A stretch of DNA of 17,331 bases from an uncultured Lachnospiraceae bacterium (GCA_948688495.1 CAPQSW010000002.1:117808-135138), one strand, 5' to 3'; positions 1 through 8,760 are shown, counted from the stretch's first letter. Made by a program: numbers and translations. The notes: generated by a model not told the origin, from the sequence alone.

Positions 1-6
1 AAATAA

Positions 7-195
7 GCGGCGGAGGGGATTTACGGGGAGGAAGGTTTTCTATATGGCTGTCATTCTTTTGCAGAAGCGCAGCAGAAATATTTAAAGACGAAATTTTATC
101 TGCGGCGGATGAAATATGCGCCGGATGATGCAGGAATCCGCCCGGAGGTATCCGCCGTGGCAGAGCGTGCCATCTGCTGCCATACCATGTTATAG
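7..195 (+). pseudogene. Possible remnant or C-terminal tail of an unrecognised protein
   Basis: This frame stays open for 63 codons and ends at TAG 193-195. Its translation looks protein-like, with a stretch reading YGCHSFAEAQQKYLKTKFYL followed by RRMKYAPDD, which has the feel of a real C-terminal helix. An in-frame TAA at 4-6 closes it upstream, and no ATG, GTG or TTG opens it before an ATG at about 109. It is therefore either a decayed or frameshifted gene tail or an accident. Genes of this style (transferases or TPR proteins) are common near flagellin glycosylation loci, but I do not recognise the family. Sequence left of the window would settle it. Confidence 0.25.
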
Positions 196-254
196 GGCTG
201 TGTTGTAAGGAAATACCATTGTTTAACATAAATAAAAGAAATGGAAGAAGGAAT

Positions 255-1409
255 ATGAAGATTTTATACTATACCTGGAATGAAAATTCCCGGGACGATA
301 TGCTTGAGACTTTAAAAATTCTGGGACATGAAGTAATTATATGCGATACGCCATGTCGCGATTATGAACAGGACGCGGAGGTGATGTCCAGTTTAAAGGG
401 GGTTATACGAAAGCAGGAAGTTGACTGTATGTTCTCATTTAATTTTTTTCCGGTAATTGCCCGGGCTGCAGAGCAGTATGGGATAAAATACATATCCTGG
501 GTATACGACTGTCCGCATTGGACCTTGTTCTCGCCTGCGGTGAAAAGTGCGTATAACTATATTTTTGTGTTTGATCTGCAGCAGTATGAGCAGCTTAAAG
601 TGTTAGGCGTACAGCGCTGCTTTCATTTTCCGCTGGCGGTAAATACTACGCGGCTTGCACGTATGGGAAAGGAAGCGGCTAAGAAGGCAGGGTGTCCAGA
701 CGTTTCTTTTGTGGGAAGCCTTTATGAGAATAATCTGTATGACAGAATTAATTACCTTCCAGAATATGTGAGGGGATATTTATCTGGAATTATGGAAGCG
801 CAGGAGCGCATATACGGTTATAATTTTGTAAGTGAGCTTCTTACAGATGAGATGATCGGACAGATGGACCAGTATATTTCCATGGAGATGCCGCAAGGCT
901 ATCATGTCACGAAGCGGGAATTGTACGCGGAGATGATTAATGGGAAAATAACCTCCAGGGAGCGGATGCGTCTGCTGCAGGAATTGTCGGAGCGCTTTCC
1001 GTTAACTTTATATACAGCCTCGGATGCCTCGCGTCTGCCAGGGGTTAAGCTTGGAGGTACAGTAGATTATGTGACGGAAATGCCGCGGGTATTTCGTGAT
1101 TCCCGCATTAATCTTAACATAAGCCTGCGCTCCATCCGCAGCGGGATACCCTTGCGTGCGTTGGATATTATGGGGGCAGGCGGATTTTTGATGTCCAATT
1201 ACCAGCCGGAACTTGCAGAATATTTTGAGGACGGAAAAGAACTGGCGATGTATGGGAGCGCGCAAGAATTGATAGATAAGACCGCATATTACCTTTCACA
1301 TGAGGAGGAACGCCGGCAGATTGCAAAGGCCGGTTTTGGGAAAGTACAGGAATTGTTTTCTTATGAAGTAAGGGTAACGCAGATGCTGGACCTCGTTACG
1401 ATTGCCTGA
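255..1409 (+). CDS. CgeB/DUF3880-type glycosyltransferase, probably for flagellin or surface glycan
   Basis: A 384-residue cytoplasmic glycosyltransferase-like protein with no signal peptide or membrane segment. The N-terminal half (residues 1-130) starts MKILYYTW and contains a WVYDCPHW box at 82-89, as in DUF3880 domains. A Rossmann-type strand DVSFVGSLYENN follows at 149-160. The C-terminal part (about 268-335, with INLNIS, GIPLRALDIMGAGGFL and YFEDGKE) matches the Glyco_trans_1_2 domain of CgeB-like proteins. Such enzymes commonly sit beside flagellin genes in Lachnospiraceae, so transfer of a sugar to flagellin is a reasonable inference; donor and acceptor cannot be read from sequence. 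I chose ATG 255, with GGAAG/AAGAAGG just upstream and the usual family start. A TTG at 219 with AAGGA upstream would add 12 basic residues and is the alternative. Confidence 0.8.
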   Translation: MKILYYTWNENSRDDMLETLKILGHEVIICDTPCRDYEQDAEVMSSLKGVIRKQEVDCMFSFNFFPVIARAAEQYGIKYISWVYDCPHWTLFSPAVKSAYNYIFVFDLQQYEQLKVLGVQRCFHFPLAVNTTRLARMGKEAAKKAGCPDVSFVGSLYENNLYDRINYLPEYVRGYLSGIMEAQERIYGYNFVSELLTDEMIGQMDQYISMEMPQGYHVTKRELYAEMINGKITSRERMRLLQELSERFPLTLYTASDASRLPGVKLGGTVDYVTEMPRVFRDSRINLNISLRSIRSGIPLRALDIMGAGGFLMSNYQPELAEYFEDGKELAMYGSAQELIDKTAYYLSHEEERRQIAKAGFGKVQELFSYEVRVTQMLDLVTIA

Positions 1410-1412
1410 ATG

Positions 1413-1433
1413 GATTGCCATTGTCCGGCAATC
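1413..1433 (+). terminator. Weak hairpin after the glycosyltransferase gene
   Basis: GATTGCC (1413-1419) pairs with GGCAATC (1427-1433) across a 7-base loop, four bases after the stop codon. Only an A-rich stretch follows, without a T run, so it may be a weak or partial terminator. Confidence 0.3.
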
Positions 1434-1580
1434 AAATATTCAGATAAAAAATATAAAAAACTAAATATAGTATCCGTTTTTCTGTGCAATTCCTATAGTT
1501 TTTGGGGATGAAAATTGCTTAGTAATGTGCAAAAATAATATTACATTCATGAAAACTGGAAAAAATTATGGGCATATTGT

Positions 1581-1643
1581 GGAATGCTGGGATAGCAGAG
1601 CCGGGTTTTGGCTAATGGAACATTCCTAATATTCCGGTTTTTT
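1581..1643 (+). promoter_or_regulatory. Possible structured leader RNA with terminator-like tail before the GH43 gene
   Basis: GGAATG (1581-1586) can pair with CATTCC (1621-1626) and enclose two small hairpins: GCT/AGC around GGGAT (1586-1596) and AGCC/GGCT around GGGTTTT (1599-1613). This makes a three-way junction. A second ATTCC at 1631-1635 competes for the same GGAAT arm, and a T6 run follows at 1638-1643, ten bases before the Shine-Dalgarno. The arrangement resembles a cis-regulatory switch, but the stems are short and I match it to no known riboswitch class. The rest of 1434-1580 is AT-rich; I see no convincing promoter in it. Confidence 0.3.
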
Positions 1644-1666
1644 CCCCAAAAGAAAGGAGTTTTATT

Positions 1667-4600
1667 GTGAGGAAAGCACTGAGAAACGGATGGAAACGCG
1701 TCTGTTCTGTGGTTTTGGCAGGAGCAATGGTAGTTACAATGCTTCCAATCGGCGCACAGGCGGCAGCGACATCATCGTCGGCAAATGCTGACGGAACAAC
1801 CTTCGATAACCCGGTAATTTATGCAGATGTACCGGATATCGACATTATACGCGTGGGTAATGCATATTACATGGTCAGCACCACAATGCATTTATCACCA
1901 GGATGCCCGATTATGAAGTCTACGGACCTGGTAAACTGGGAGATCGTGAATTATGTATATGATACGCTGGGTGACGAAGACGCCATGAATCTGAGAAATG
2001 GCGAGAGTATGTACGGCAATGGACAGTGGGCGACAAGTCTGAAATACCATAATGGTATCTACTATGCAGCATTTAACTGCAATACCACAGGTAAGGCGTA
2101 TCTATATACGACGGACGACATTGAAAGAGGCGCATGGACGAAGACAACGCTCAACGGATTTTTCCATGATCTGTCACTGTTTTTTGACGATAATGGAAAA
2201 GGTTATCTTCTCTATGGAGGCGGCGAGATTAAATGTGCGGAATTATCTGACGATTATAAGAGTGTAAAGACGGAAACAGAGAAGACACTTTTTAATATCA
2301 GAACAGAGACATGGCCGGAGGGAAGTAATATCGGAACGAATCTTGCAGGTGAAGGAACGCATATCATGAAAAAGGGCGAGTACTATTATGTGTTCAATAT
2401 CTGCTGGCCGCAGGGCGGCGTGCGTACGGAAGTATGTCACAGGAGCAAAACTTTCCCCGGTGAAAATTGGGAAAATCAAATCATATTAAACGCTAATTTC
2501 CAGAATAACGGTGTTGGCGGCGGCGTGGCACAGGGAGCGGTCATTGATACCCCCGACGACAAGTGGTATGGGTTCATGTTCCAGGATCACGGCGCAATCG
2601 GACGTACGCCGATTCTTACAGACTGTACCTGGAAAAATGACTGGCCAATGCTCGGCAAGGATGGAGACGGTAAGACGGTAGAGGCAAAAATGCAGCTTCC
2701 GGTTGTCGGCAGTGATAATATGTCTCTGGTTAAATCCGACGATTTTGAGAATGACGCAGAGCATCGGGTATTTGAGGCAGCACAGACGGCATCTGCAGCA
2801 GCACAGACCTATAATGCACCGAAAGAAGGCGATGCGCCGGTTGAGATGGAGACCGTGGAGCTTGTAGAAAACGGTGACTTTGAGGGAGATAAGGGAACAA
2901 GCGGCTGGGCAGAATTTGAAAACGGAACGATTGAAGTTACGGCGGACGATGGGTCGGAAAACAAAGTACTGCATGTAAAAGAACGCAAGAATATATCGTC
3001 AAGTGCGATGTATGACCTTTCGGGCAAGATTGAAGAAGGAACAACGTACACCATTAAGGGAAAGATAAAATACACGACTGGACCAGATACTAAAAAATTT
3101 ATTGCCAGGTTCCAAAACTGTCCGGCATTAGATACACCAGAATGGTGGAATTACCGCCAGGGAGCCGGAACGATTGATGCGGTGAAAGGTCAGTGGAAGG
3201 AATTTATCATTGAATATTCGCCGAGTGATAATGTTATATGGAATGGTACAACGTATAAATTTGGCACAGCCCAGAATAAGTTCTTTATCGAGAATAATGA
3301 CTATGCAAAACCGGAAGATGTAGCAGCAAATCCAGAGTTGCATTTGATGGACTATTATTTAGATGATATTTCTGTCACCTATGAGAGACCAAAGAAGACC
3401 GAAGGGGGAGATCCGGGAGATCCGGGCGATCCGGGAGATCCGGACGATCCTGGAAATGATCCGGGAACACCTGATTTATCAGTTATAGATCTGACTACGA
3501 ATGGAAATCTTGAGACGGGAACTACGGACGGCTGGACGAGCACACCGGGAGAGACAGCCTGTACGCTTGCGGCGGTAGATACAGAGAAGGCAAGCGGTAC
3601 ATACAGTCTCCATGTATCTGGGAGACAGGCGCCGGGAGCCGGCGCAAACCAGAATCTCAGTGGGAAGATGGAAGTGGGCAAGACCTATACCGTTTCCGGG
3701 AAACTGAAATACACAGATGGAGAAGCGGCGACGAGAAAGTTTAACGTCACATTGCAGCATGGGGAAAATTATACATATCGGAATATTGTCACGTCATTCG
3801 AGGCAAAAAAGGGAGAATGGACAACATTTAAGGCTGAATATGTCGCGAAGGATAAGGACAAAGGACATCTGTTTGACAAAGATAATGTAAATATTTTTGT
3901 GGAGACGCCTTATGACTCCAATGATAAGCTTGATTATTACCTGGATGATTTTTCCGTGACAATTCCTAATGATAACATGGCGGGAGATGCTACCTTCAAT
4001 CAGGGTGTTGGTCCCTGGGTACCGTTTGAAGGCCATGGCAAGATAGAACTTGTGAAGCCGGGACGCGGCGGAGAGAATGACTCTTGCTTAAAGGTCAGCG
4101 AACGTACAGAGAACTGGCATGGTGCAGGAATTGTATTTGGCGATAAGATGATACCGGGCCATACCTATAACTTAAAAGCATATGTCAAATACGATGCGGC
4201 AACACCGGCACAACAGGAGTTTAGCTTCACCATGAAAGGGTTTGAGGGAGATAATACAGAGCCATCCTACGAAAGAATGGCATCCGTCACGGCTGAGACC
4301 GGAGAGTGGACAGAGGTTACGGGCAAATGGACAATGCCCAAGGATGCGACGGGAGACTGGACGCTGTACGTAAATACGGGAAATGCACCAGCGCCCCATA
4401 TGAATTACTATCTGGATGATGTGACCATCACAGAAGAGATTAAGAGCGAGACCACAGAAAAAGGAGAGCATGATTACAATGGCTCCAACCTGGATCTGGT
4501 ATGGCAATGGAATCATAATCCCAATAATAATAACTGGTCTCTTACAGAGCGTGAAGGCTGGTTAAGATTAAAAACCGGAAATGTGGTTGACAGTCTGTTA

Positions 4601-7600
4601 AAGGCAAGAAATACACTGACCCAGAGGACATTTGGTCCGGCATGTTCCGGCGTGATCCGTATGGACGTCAGCAAGATGAATGATGGAGATGTGGCAGGAC
4701 TTGGTTCCCTCTCTTTCAAATATGGCTATATTGCGGTCAAAAAGGAAGGGCAGGTAACGAAGCTTCAGATGGTAGACGCGTCCCAGAATGATGATAAAAC
4801 GAAAGAAGACAAACCGGTTGTCAAGGAGACCGCAGACTGCACAGCGGATATTGTATACCTGAAAGAAGATTTTAACTTTGCAGGAAATGCAGACGGAAGC
4901 GGCAAAGATACCGTAACATTTTATTACAGCTTTGATGGAAAAACCTGGACGAAGCTTGGGGAAGCTATGCGGATGACTTATGAGCTGGTACATTTCATGG
5001 GCAGCAAGTTTGCAATCTTTAACTATGCGACAAAGAGACTCGGTGGATATGTGGACGTAGACTTCTTTAAGGTTTCGGATAAGATTACAGGCGATAATGC
5101 ATCGACAGACGTATCTTATGCAGAACTGAACGCATTGCAGGAAGAAGTTCCTGGTGTTGCAGGCGGAGAGTGCGAAGTGCAGTTGAAGCTGGATGAACTG
5201 ACGGCGGCCAACTATAAAGGTTTGAATGCATCCATCCGTATACCGAATGAGATGCTTGTAGAAAGCGTATCATTTAATACAGAGGCAATCAACGGGCGGG
5301 CAAGCTACAGCACGAACGGTAACAAGCTGACATTGAGGGTCAGGGGTGATAATGTTTCCTTTAAGGCAGAAGATAAAGTGTTTGCAACCATTAAATTAAA
5401 AGTCAACACGTATGCAGCGCAGGATAAGGCTGTGGAAGTAACTGCGGACTATGTAAGGGCCGACAACGAAAAACTTGAGTACGATGTCATGGGATGTGTT
5501 GCCGCTATACAGTTAAAGGCTGTGGAGACCAACGCGATTGCGAAGAAATTAGGTTATGGCAATCCAATTATGTCACAGGCATTGGGCGCAGACCCCTATG
5601 CGATGGAATATGACGGAAGAGTCTATGTCTACATGACGGCGGATGATTATGAGTATGATAGTAACGGACAACTGCTTGACAATAGTTTTTCTAAAATCAA
5701 AACGATAAGGGTAGTATCCTCCGCAGACTTGATGAACTGGACAGATCACGGTGAGATTGCTGTGGCAGGAGCGGACGGCGTTGCAAAATGGGCGACTAAT
5801 TCCTGGGCTCCGGCAATTGCACATAAGACAATCGACGGGAAAGAGAAGTTCTTCCTCTACTTTGCAAACGGTGGTTCCGGTATCGGTGTTCTGGAAGGCG
5901 ACAGCCCCTTAGGACCGTGGAAGGATCCCAACGGCGAAGCATTGCTGACGTATGGCTATCCAGAATGTCAGGGAGTTGTATGGTGCTTCGACCCGGCAGT
6001 GCTGGTGGACGATGATGGAACAGGGTATATCTATTTCGGTGGCGGCGTACCGGATGGACAGAATCTGAATCCACAGACGGCAAGAGTTGCTCAGCTTACA
6101 GATGATATGGTCCATATTAAAGACCGTACATCGTATATGATTGATGCGCCCTGTATGTTTGAGGACAGCGGTATCTTTAAGTACAATGGAAAGTATTATT
6201 ATTCCTATTGTTCTAACTTTACACCGGCTGGCAGGGACGACTATCCGGGAACAGGAACGATCTGTTACATGGTAAGTGATAATCCTATGGGACCATTTAC
6301 TTATGCAGGAGAGATTTTCAGCAATCCGAGCGTATGGTTCGGCACACCTGGAAATAACCATCATGCAACCTTCGTATTTGAAGGGGAGAGTTACTTTATT
6401 TACCACGCGCAGACAGTGGCCAAGGAGCTGGGTAAGATGAAAGGTTACCGCTCTACACATATTGATAAGATTGAGATGCGCGCGGACGGCACCATCAAGG
6501 ATATCAAAGGAACATACCAGGGGATTCCGCAGCTGCATACGATGAATCCGTATGAGAGGATTGATGCGGAGACGATCGCATGGAATGCAGGCGTGAAAGT
6601 AGTACCCTGTGAAGAACCGGGTAAGCTGTTCGAGGATTATAATACTGCACTGACAGATTTGCAGGATGGTGACTGGACGTCTGTGGCACAGGTAGACTTC
6701 GGTGAAGACGGAGCTACAGGCATCAAGGTAAACGCTGCTTCTGCAAAGGGAGGAAGTATAGAAGTACATATAGACAGCCCGAGCGGAACATTGGCTGGTA
6801 CGGTAGACGTTGCAGCAGGAACATCCGCAGATGCTTACCAGATTGCAAATTGCAAGTTCCAGAATAAAATCACTGGCGTTCATAATGTATTCCTGGTATT
6901 TAAGGGTTCTGCAACAGAAAATGAGACCATCATGAACGTTGATTATTATCAGTTTGAGGAGACGCCTGTGAAGGATCGGCTTACTTCAAGAATTGATAAG
7001 GCAGAGAATCTTCTTGCCGAACTCGATGGCGATAAGAAGACAGAACTTCAGCAGGCAATAACTGCTGCCAAGGCGGTTGCAGACAAGGCAGGTGCAACGG
7101 ATGCAGAGCTTGAAAAAGCGCTTGAGGATCTGACAGCAGTAATAGACGAAGTGGAGAAGAATGCCTGGGATAAACTGAGCGATAAGATAGCTGACGCACA
7201 GAAAATCCTTACACAGCTTGCAGGCAAAGAAAAGGATAAGCTTCAGGCAGCCATTAACACAGCAAACAAGAAATTGAATGATGAAGTCGCAGACGAGACA
7301 CAGATAGAGAGTGCAATAACCACACTGGGTCAGTCCATTGCTGATGCGGAGACGGCAATTGAGGCGGCAAAAACGGCGAAAGAAGAATTAAAGCGTAAAA
7401 TTGCCGAGGCTGAAAAGCTTCTTGCCAAATTAAGCGGTCAGGACAAAGAAAAGCTCCAGAAAGTGATCGATGATATAAAGGCATTGGCAGAAGAAGGAGC
7501 CGTAGCCGAAGAAGACATACAGAATGCTTTAAACAGCCTGAAAACAACCGTGACAGAAATAGAGAAAAAAGAAGAATTAAGCGGTAAAATTGCCGAGGCA

Positions 7601-8554
7601 AAGGCGCTCCTGAATAATCTTAGCAGTGATAAGAAAGCGGCGCTGCAGACAGTGATCAATGAAATTGAGAAACTTCTGAGTAAGCCTGGCGTGACAGAAG
7701 AAGAAATTAATCAGGCACTGGCGAAACTCCGGGCAGCTGTTGCGGAAGCGCAAAAGCCTGTGGAGACTGCGCCTAAAGCGGGCGAGATTTTCACAGCATC
7801 CAACGGCGTGAAATATAAGGTTACCGCCTACAGCAGCAAGGTGAAAAATGTAACAGTGATTGGAGCCAGCAAACAGCTTACCAGTCTTACCATACCAGAT
7901 ACAATCGTGTACAAAAAAGCAACCTTTAAGGTGACAGCAATTGCGGATAATGCCTTTGCAAACCAGAAGGGTCTCAAGAGTGTTGTAATTGGTAAGAACA
8001 TTATAAGTATTGGTAAGAAAGCATTCTTAAATTGCAAGGCGCTGACAAAAGTAACCTTCAAGGGAACGGCTGTCAAGACGATTGGCAAGGATGCATTTAA
8101 GGGCATAAGCAAGAAGGCTTCCTTCAAGATGGCAAAGAGTACTTTTACGAGTAAGAATCTGAAGTATAAGGTTACTAAGTGTACGGCATCTGTAAAACAG
8201 GTGACGATAACAGGAACCTCTAAGAAGCTTACGACGCTGAGCGTACCAAGTACCGTGAAATACAATGGCATGACCTTTAAGGTAACGGCAGTTGGTAAGA
8301 AAGCGTTTAGGAATCAGAAGAAATTAAAGAGCGTTACGATTGGCAAGAATATCAAGAGCATAGGCGCAAGCGCTTTTGAAGGCAGTAAGAAGCTTGCAAA
8401 GATTAAATTCAGCGGTACGGCAATCAAGAGCATAGGCAAGAATGCTTTTAAGGGAATTAAGAAAAATGCCGCATTTACTGTGAAGAAATCAAAGAAAGCA
8501 GCTTACAAGAAGCTTCTTAGCAAAGCAAAAACAAAGAACTTTAAAATCAAATAA
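1667..8554 (+). CDS. Giant secreted multidomain protein with two GH43 domains (arabinoxylan-type glycoside hydrolase)
   Basis: A 2295-residue exported protein. GTG start with AAAGGAG at 1653-1659. Signal peptide at residues 1-32, cleaved after AQA. First GH43 domain, about 45-350, subfamily-12-like: probable base D57 (PDID rather than the usual PDPD), D168 in HDLSLFF, probable acid E229 in GEGTH. Three CBM4/9-like modules at 394-573, 604-766 and 767-923, each ending YYLDD. A DPG-rich linker lies at 581-602. A GH43-C2-like beta-sandwich at about 936-1138 normally follows the catalytic domain directly, so the CBMs look inserted. Cohesin-like module at about 1148-1285. Second GH43 at about 1297-1640 with D1309, D1442 and E1499. 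CBM6-like module at about 1650-1765, four FIVAR-type helical repeats at 1766-2030, and two BspA-type LRR blocks at 2040-2295. No LPXTG; the Lys-rich tail may bind the wall non-covalently. Likely a beta-xylosidase/arabinofuranosidase, but exact specificity is inferred. Confidence 0.9.
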   Translation: MRKALRNGWKRVCSVVLAGAMVVTMLPIGAQAAATSSSANADGTTFDNPVIYADVPDIDIIRVGNAYYMVSTTMHLSPGCPIMKSTDLVNWEIVNYVYDTLGDEDAMNLRNGESMYGNGQWATSLKYHNGIYYAAFNCNTTGKAYLYTTDDIERGAWTKTTLNGFFHDLSLFFDDNGKGYLLYGGGEIKCAELSDDYKSVKTETEKTLFNIRTETWPEGSNIGTNLAGEGTHIMKKGEYYYVFNICWPQGGVRTEVCHRSKTFPGENWENQIILNANFQNNGVGGGVAQGAVIDTPDDKWYGFMFQDHGAIGRTPILTDCTWKNDWPMLGKDGDGKTVEAKMQLPVVGSDNMSLVKSDDFENDAEHRVFEAAQTASAAAQTYNAPKEGDAPVEMETVELVENGDFEGDKGTSGWAEFENGTIEVTADDGSENKVLHVKERKNISSSAMYDLSGKIEEGTTYTIKGKIKYTTGPDTKKFIARFQNCPALDTPEWWNYRQGAGTIDAVKGQWKEFIIEYSPSDNVIWNGTTYKFGTAQNKFFIENNDYAKPEDVAANPELHLMDYYLDDISVTYERPKKTEGGDPGDPGDPGDPDDPGNDPGTPDLSVIDLTTNGNLETGTTDGWTSTPGETACTLAAVDTEKASGTYSLHVSGRQAPGAGANQNLSGKMEVGKTYTVSGKLKYTDGEAATRKFNVTLQHGENYTYRNIVTSFEAKKGEWTTFKAEYVAKDKDKGHLFDKDNVNIFVETPYDSNDKLDYYLDDFSVTIPNDNMAGDATFNQGVGPWVPFEGHGKIELVKPGRGGENDSCLKVSERTENWHGAGIVFGDKMIPGHTYNLKAYVKYDAATPAQQEFSFTMKGFEGDNTEPSYERMASVTAETGEWTEVTGKWTMPKDATGDWTLYVNTGNAPAPHMNYYLDDVTITEEIKSETTEKGEHDYNGSNLDLVWQWNHNPNNNNWSLTEREGWLRLKTGNVVDSLLKARNTLTQRTFGPACSGVIRMDVSKMNDGDVAGLGSLSFKYGYIAVKKEGQVTKLQMVDASQNDDKTKEDKPVVKETADCTADIVYLKEDFNFAGNADGSGKDTVTFYYSFDGKTWTKLGEAMRMTYELVHFMGSKFAIFNYATKRLGGYVDVDFFKVSDKITGDNASTDVSYAELNALQEEVPGVAGGECEVQLKLDELTAANYKGLNASIRIPNEMLVESVSFNTEAINGRASYSTNGNKLTLRVRGDNVSFKAEDKVFATIKLKVNTYAAQDKAVEVTADYVRADNEKLEYDVMGCVAAIQLKAVETNAIAKKLGYGNPIMSQALGADPYAMEYDGRVYVYMTADDYEYDSNGQLLDNSFSKIKTIRVVSSADLMNWTDHGEIAVAGADGVAKWATNSWAPAIAHKTIDGKEKFFLYFANGGSGIGVLEGDSPLGPWKDPNGEALLTYGYPECQGVVWCFDPAVLVDDDGTGYIYFGGGVPDGQNLNPQTARVAQLTDDMVHIKDRTSYMIDAPCMFEDSGIFKYNGKYYYSYCSNFTPAGRDDYPGTGTICYMVSDNPMGPFTYAGEIFSNPSVWFGTPGNNHHATFVFEGESYFIYHAQTVAKELGKMKGYRSTHIDKIEMRADGTIKDIKGTYQGIPQLHTMNPYERIDAETIAWNAGVKVVPCEEPGKLFEDYNTALTDLQDGDWTSVAQVDFGEDGATGIKVNAASAKGGSIEVHIDSPSGTLAGTVDVAAGTSADAYQIANCKFQNKITGVHNVFLVFKGSATENETIMNVDYYQFEETPVKDRLTSRIDKAENLLAELDGDKKTELQQAITAAKAVADKAGATDAELEKALEDLTAVIDEVEKNAWDKLSDKIADAQKILTQLAGKEKDKLQAAINTANKKLNDEVADETQIESAITTLGQSIADAETAIEAAKTAKEELKRKIAEAEKLLAKLSGQDKEKLQKVIDDIKALAEEGAVAEEDIQNALNSLKTTVTEIEKKEELSGKIAEAKALLNNLSSDKKAALQTVINEIEKLLSKPGVTEEEINQALAKLRAAVAEAQKPVETAPKAGEIFTASNGVKYKVTAYSSKVKNVTVIGASKQLTSLTIPDTIVYKKATFKVTAIADNAFANQKGLKSVVIGKNIISIGKKAFLNCKALTKVTFKGTAVKTIGKDAFKGISKKASFKMAKSTFTSKNLKYKVTKCTASVKQVTITGTSKKLTTLSVPSTVKYNGMTFKVTAVGKKAFRNQKKLKSVTIGKNIKSIGASAFEGSKKLAKIKFSGTAIKSIGKNAFKGIKKNAAFTVKKSKKAAYKKLLSKAKTKNFKIK
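2846..4435 (+). repeat. Three consecutive CBM4/9-like modules within the GH43 protein
   Basis: Residues 394-573, 604-766 and 767-923 are diverged copies of one beta-sandwich module. Each has an ENGDFE/TNGNLE/AGDATF-type opening, a middle strand TYTIKGKIKY / TYTVSGKLKY / TYNLKAYVKY, a GEWTxF/EV-type strand, and the closing signature YYLDD(I/F/V). They probably bind xylan-type chains. The copies are clearly different in sequence, so the expansion is not recent. Confidence 0.75.
3407..3472 (+). repeat. DPG-repeat linker (short tandem repeat of about 9 bases)
   Basis: Repeated GATCCGGGA-like units encode an Asp-Pro-Gly-rich linker (residues 581-602) between the first and second CBM modules. Such low-complexity linkers are typical spacers in secreted hydrolases and are prone to copy-number change. 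Confidence 0.85.
6962..7756 (+). repeat. Four FIVAR-type helical repeats within the GH43 protein
   Basis: Residues 1766-2030 contain four units of about 65 residues built on a pattern of L..kI..A..lL..L.......KL...I..a..........I..A...L...I. They are rich in Ala, Lys and Glu and predicted all-helical, as in FIVAR domains of cell-wall proteins. They probably act as a stalk that holds the catalytic part away from the wall. Confidence 0.7.
7805..8551 (+). repeat. Duplicated BspA-type leucine-rich-repeat block at the GH43 C-terminus
   Basis: Two copies of a block of about 117 residues begin at residues 2047 (GVKYKVT) and 2164 (NLKYKVT). Both contain the pattern (V/T)IGKNI..IG..AF and an end motif IK/KTIGK.AFKGI. 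This is the LRR_5/BspA pattern. The block is strongly basic (Lys-rich), which would suit non-covalent attachment to anionic wall polymers. Confidence 0.75.
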
Positions 8555-8571
8555 AGTGAAATAACATGTGC

Positions 8572-8680
8572 GGCGGTCCCCAAAGCCGTAGCTCCCCGAA
8601 GCTCATACCGGAAAACATATCCCTTCCATTCATTTACCATCCGGTATGGCTTCCGGAGTGCTATGGCTTTGGGGACCGCC
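8572..8680 (+). repeat. Long imperfect inverted repeat after the GH43 gene
   Basis: The arm 8572-8611 pairs with 8641-8680 around a 29-base loop. The outer 16 bases (8572-8587 with 8665-8680) pair perfectly. The inner part continues through GTAGC/GCTAT and CATACCGG/CCGGTATG with a few mismatches and bulges, for well over 30 pairs. It follows the stop codon of the GH43 gene by 17 bases. No T run follows on either strand, so it is not a classical terminator, though it may block transcription, protect the 3' end of the mRNA, or be a palindromic repeat element. Confidence 0.8.
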
Positions 8681-8715
8681 CTTCATAAGCAAAAACAAAT
8701 TTTGGTAAAAAATTC

Positions 8716-8744
8716 TTGAATTTTCCCCAAATGCTTGTTATAAT
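8716..8744 (+). promoter_or_regulatory. Housekeeping (sigma-A type) promoter for the flagellin-like gene
   Basis: TTGAAT (8716-8721) and TATAAT (8739-8744) are separated by exactly 17 bases, with an extended -10 TG at 8736-8737. Transcription should start near 8751, giving a leader of about 100 bases. This is notable because major flagellin genes usually use the sigma-28 factor; I see no sigma-28-type site here. Confidence 0.75.
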
Positions 8745-8760
8745 GAAAAAAATGAGAAAG

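Noticed and set aside
219..254. Upstream TTG start for the glycosyltransferase
   Set aside because: It would add a short basic extension; the ATG at 255 has purine-rich ribosome site sequence and matches the usual family start. Not excluded.
1581..1626. Resemblance to a GEMM/c-di-GMP riboswitch (GCAGAGCC-loop-GGCTAA box)
   Set aside because: The upstream GGGCAAACC and GAAA tetraloop parts and the receptor stem of that class are absent, so only a generic structured leader is claimed.
3407..3472. Short tandem repeats resembling a repeat array
   Set aside because: They are in-frame and encode a DPG linker; there are no spacers, so this is not CRISPR.
5909..6883. A 324-codon open frame on the minus strand
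   Set aside because: It lies wholly inside the GH43 gene, has low-complexity, Cys/Arg/Ile-rich translation without a recognisable domain, and no ribosome site; it is a frame shadow.
8572..8680. Ordinary intrinsic terminator
   Set aside because: The stem is strong but neither strand has a T run after it, so it is listed as an inverted repeat instead.
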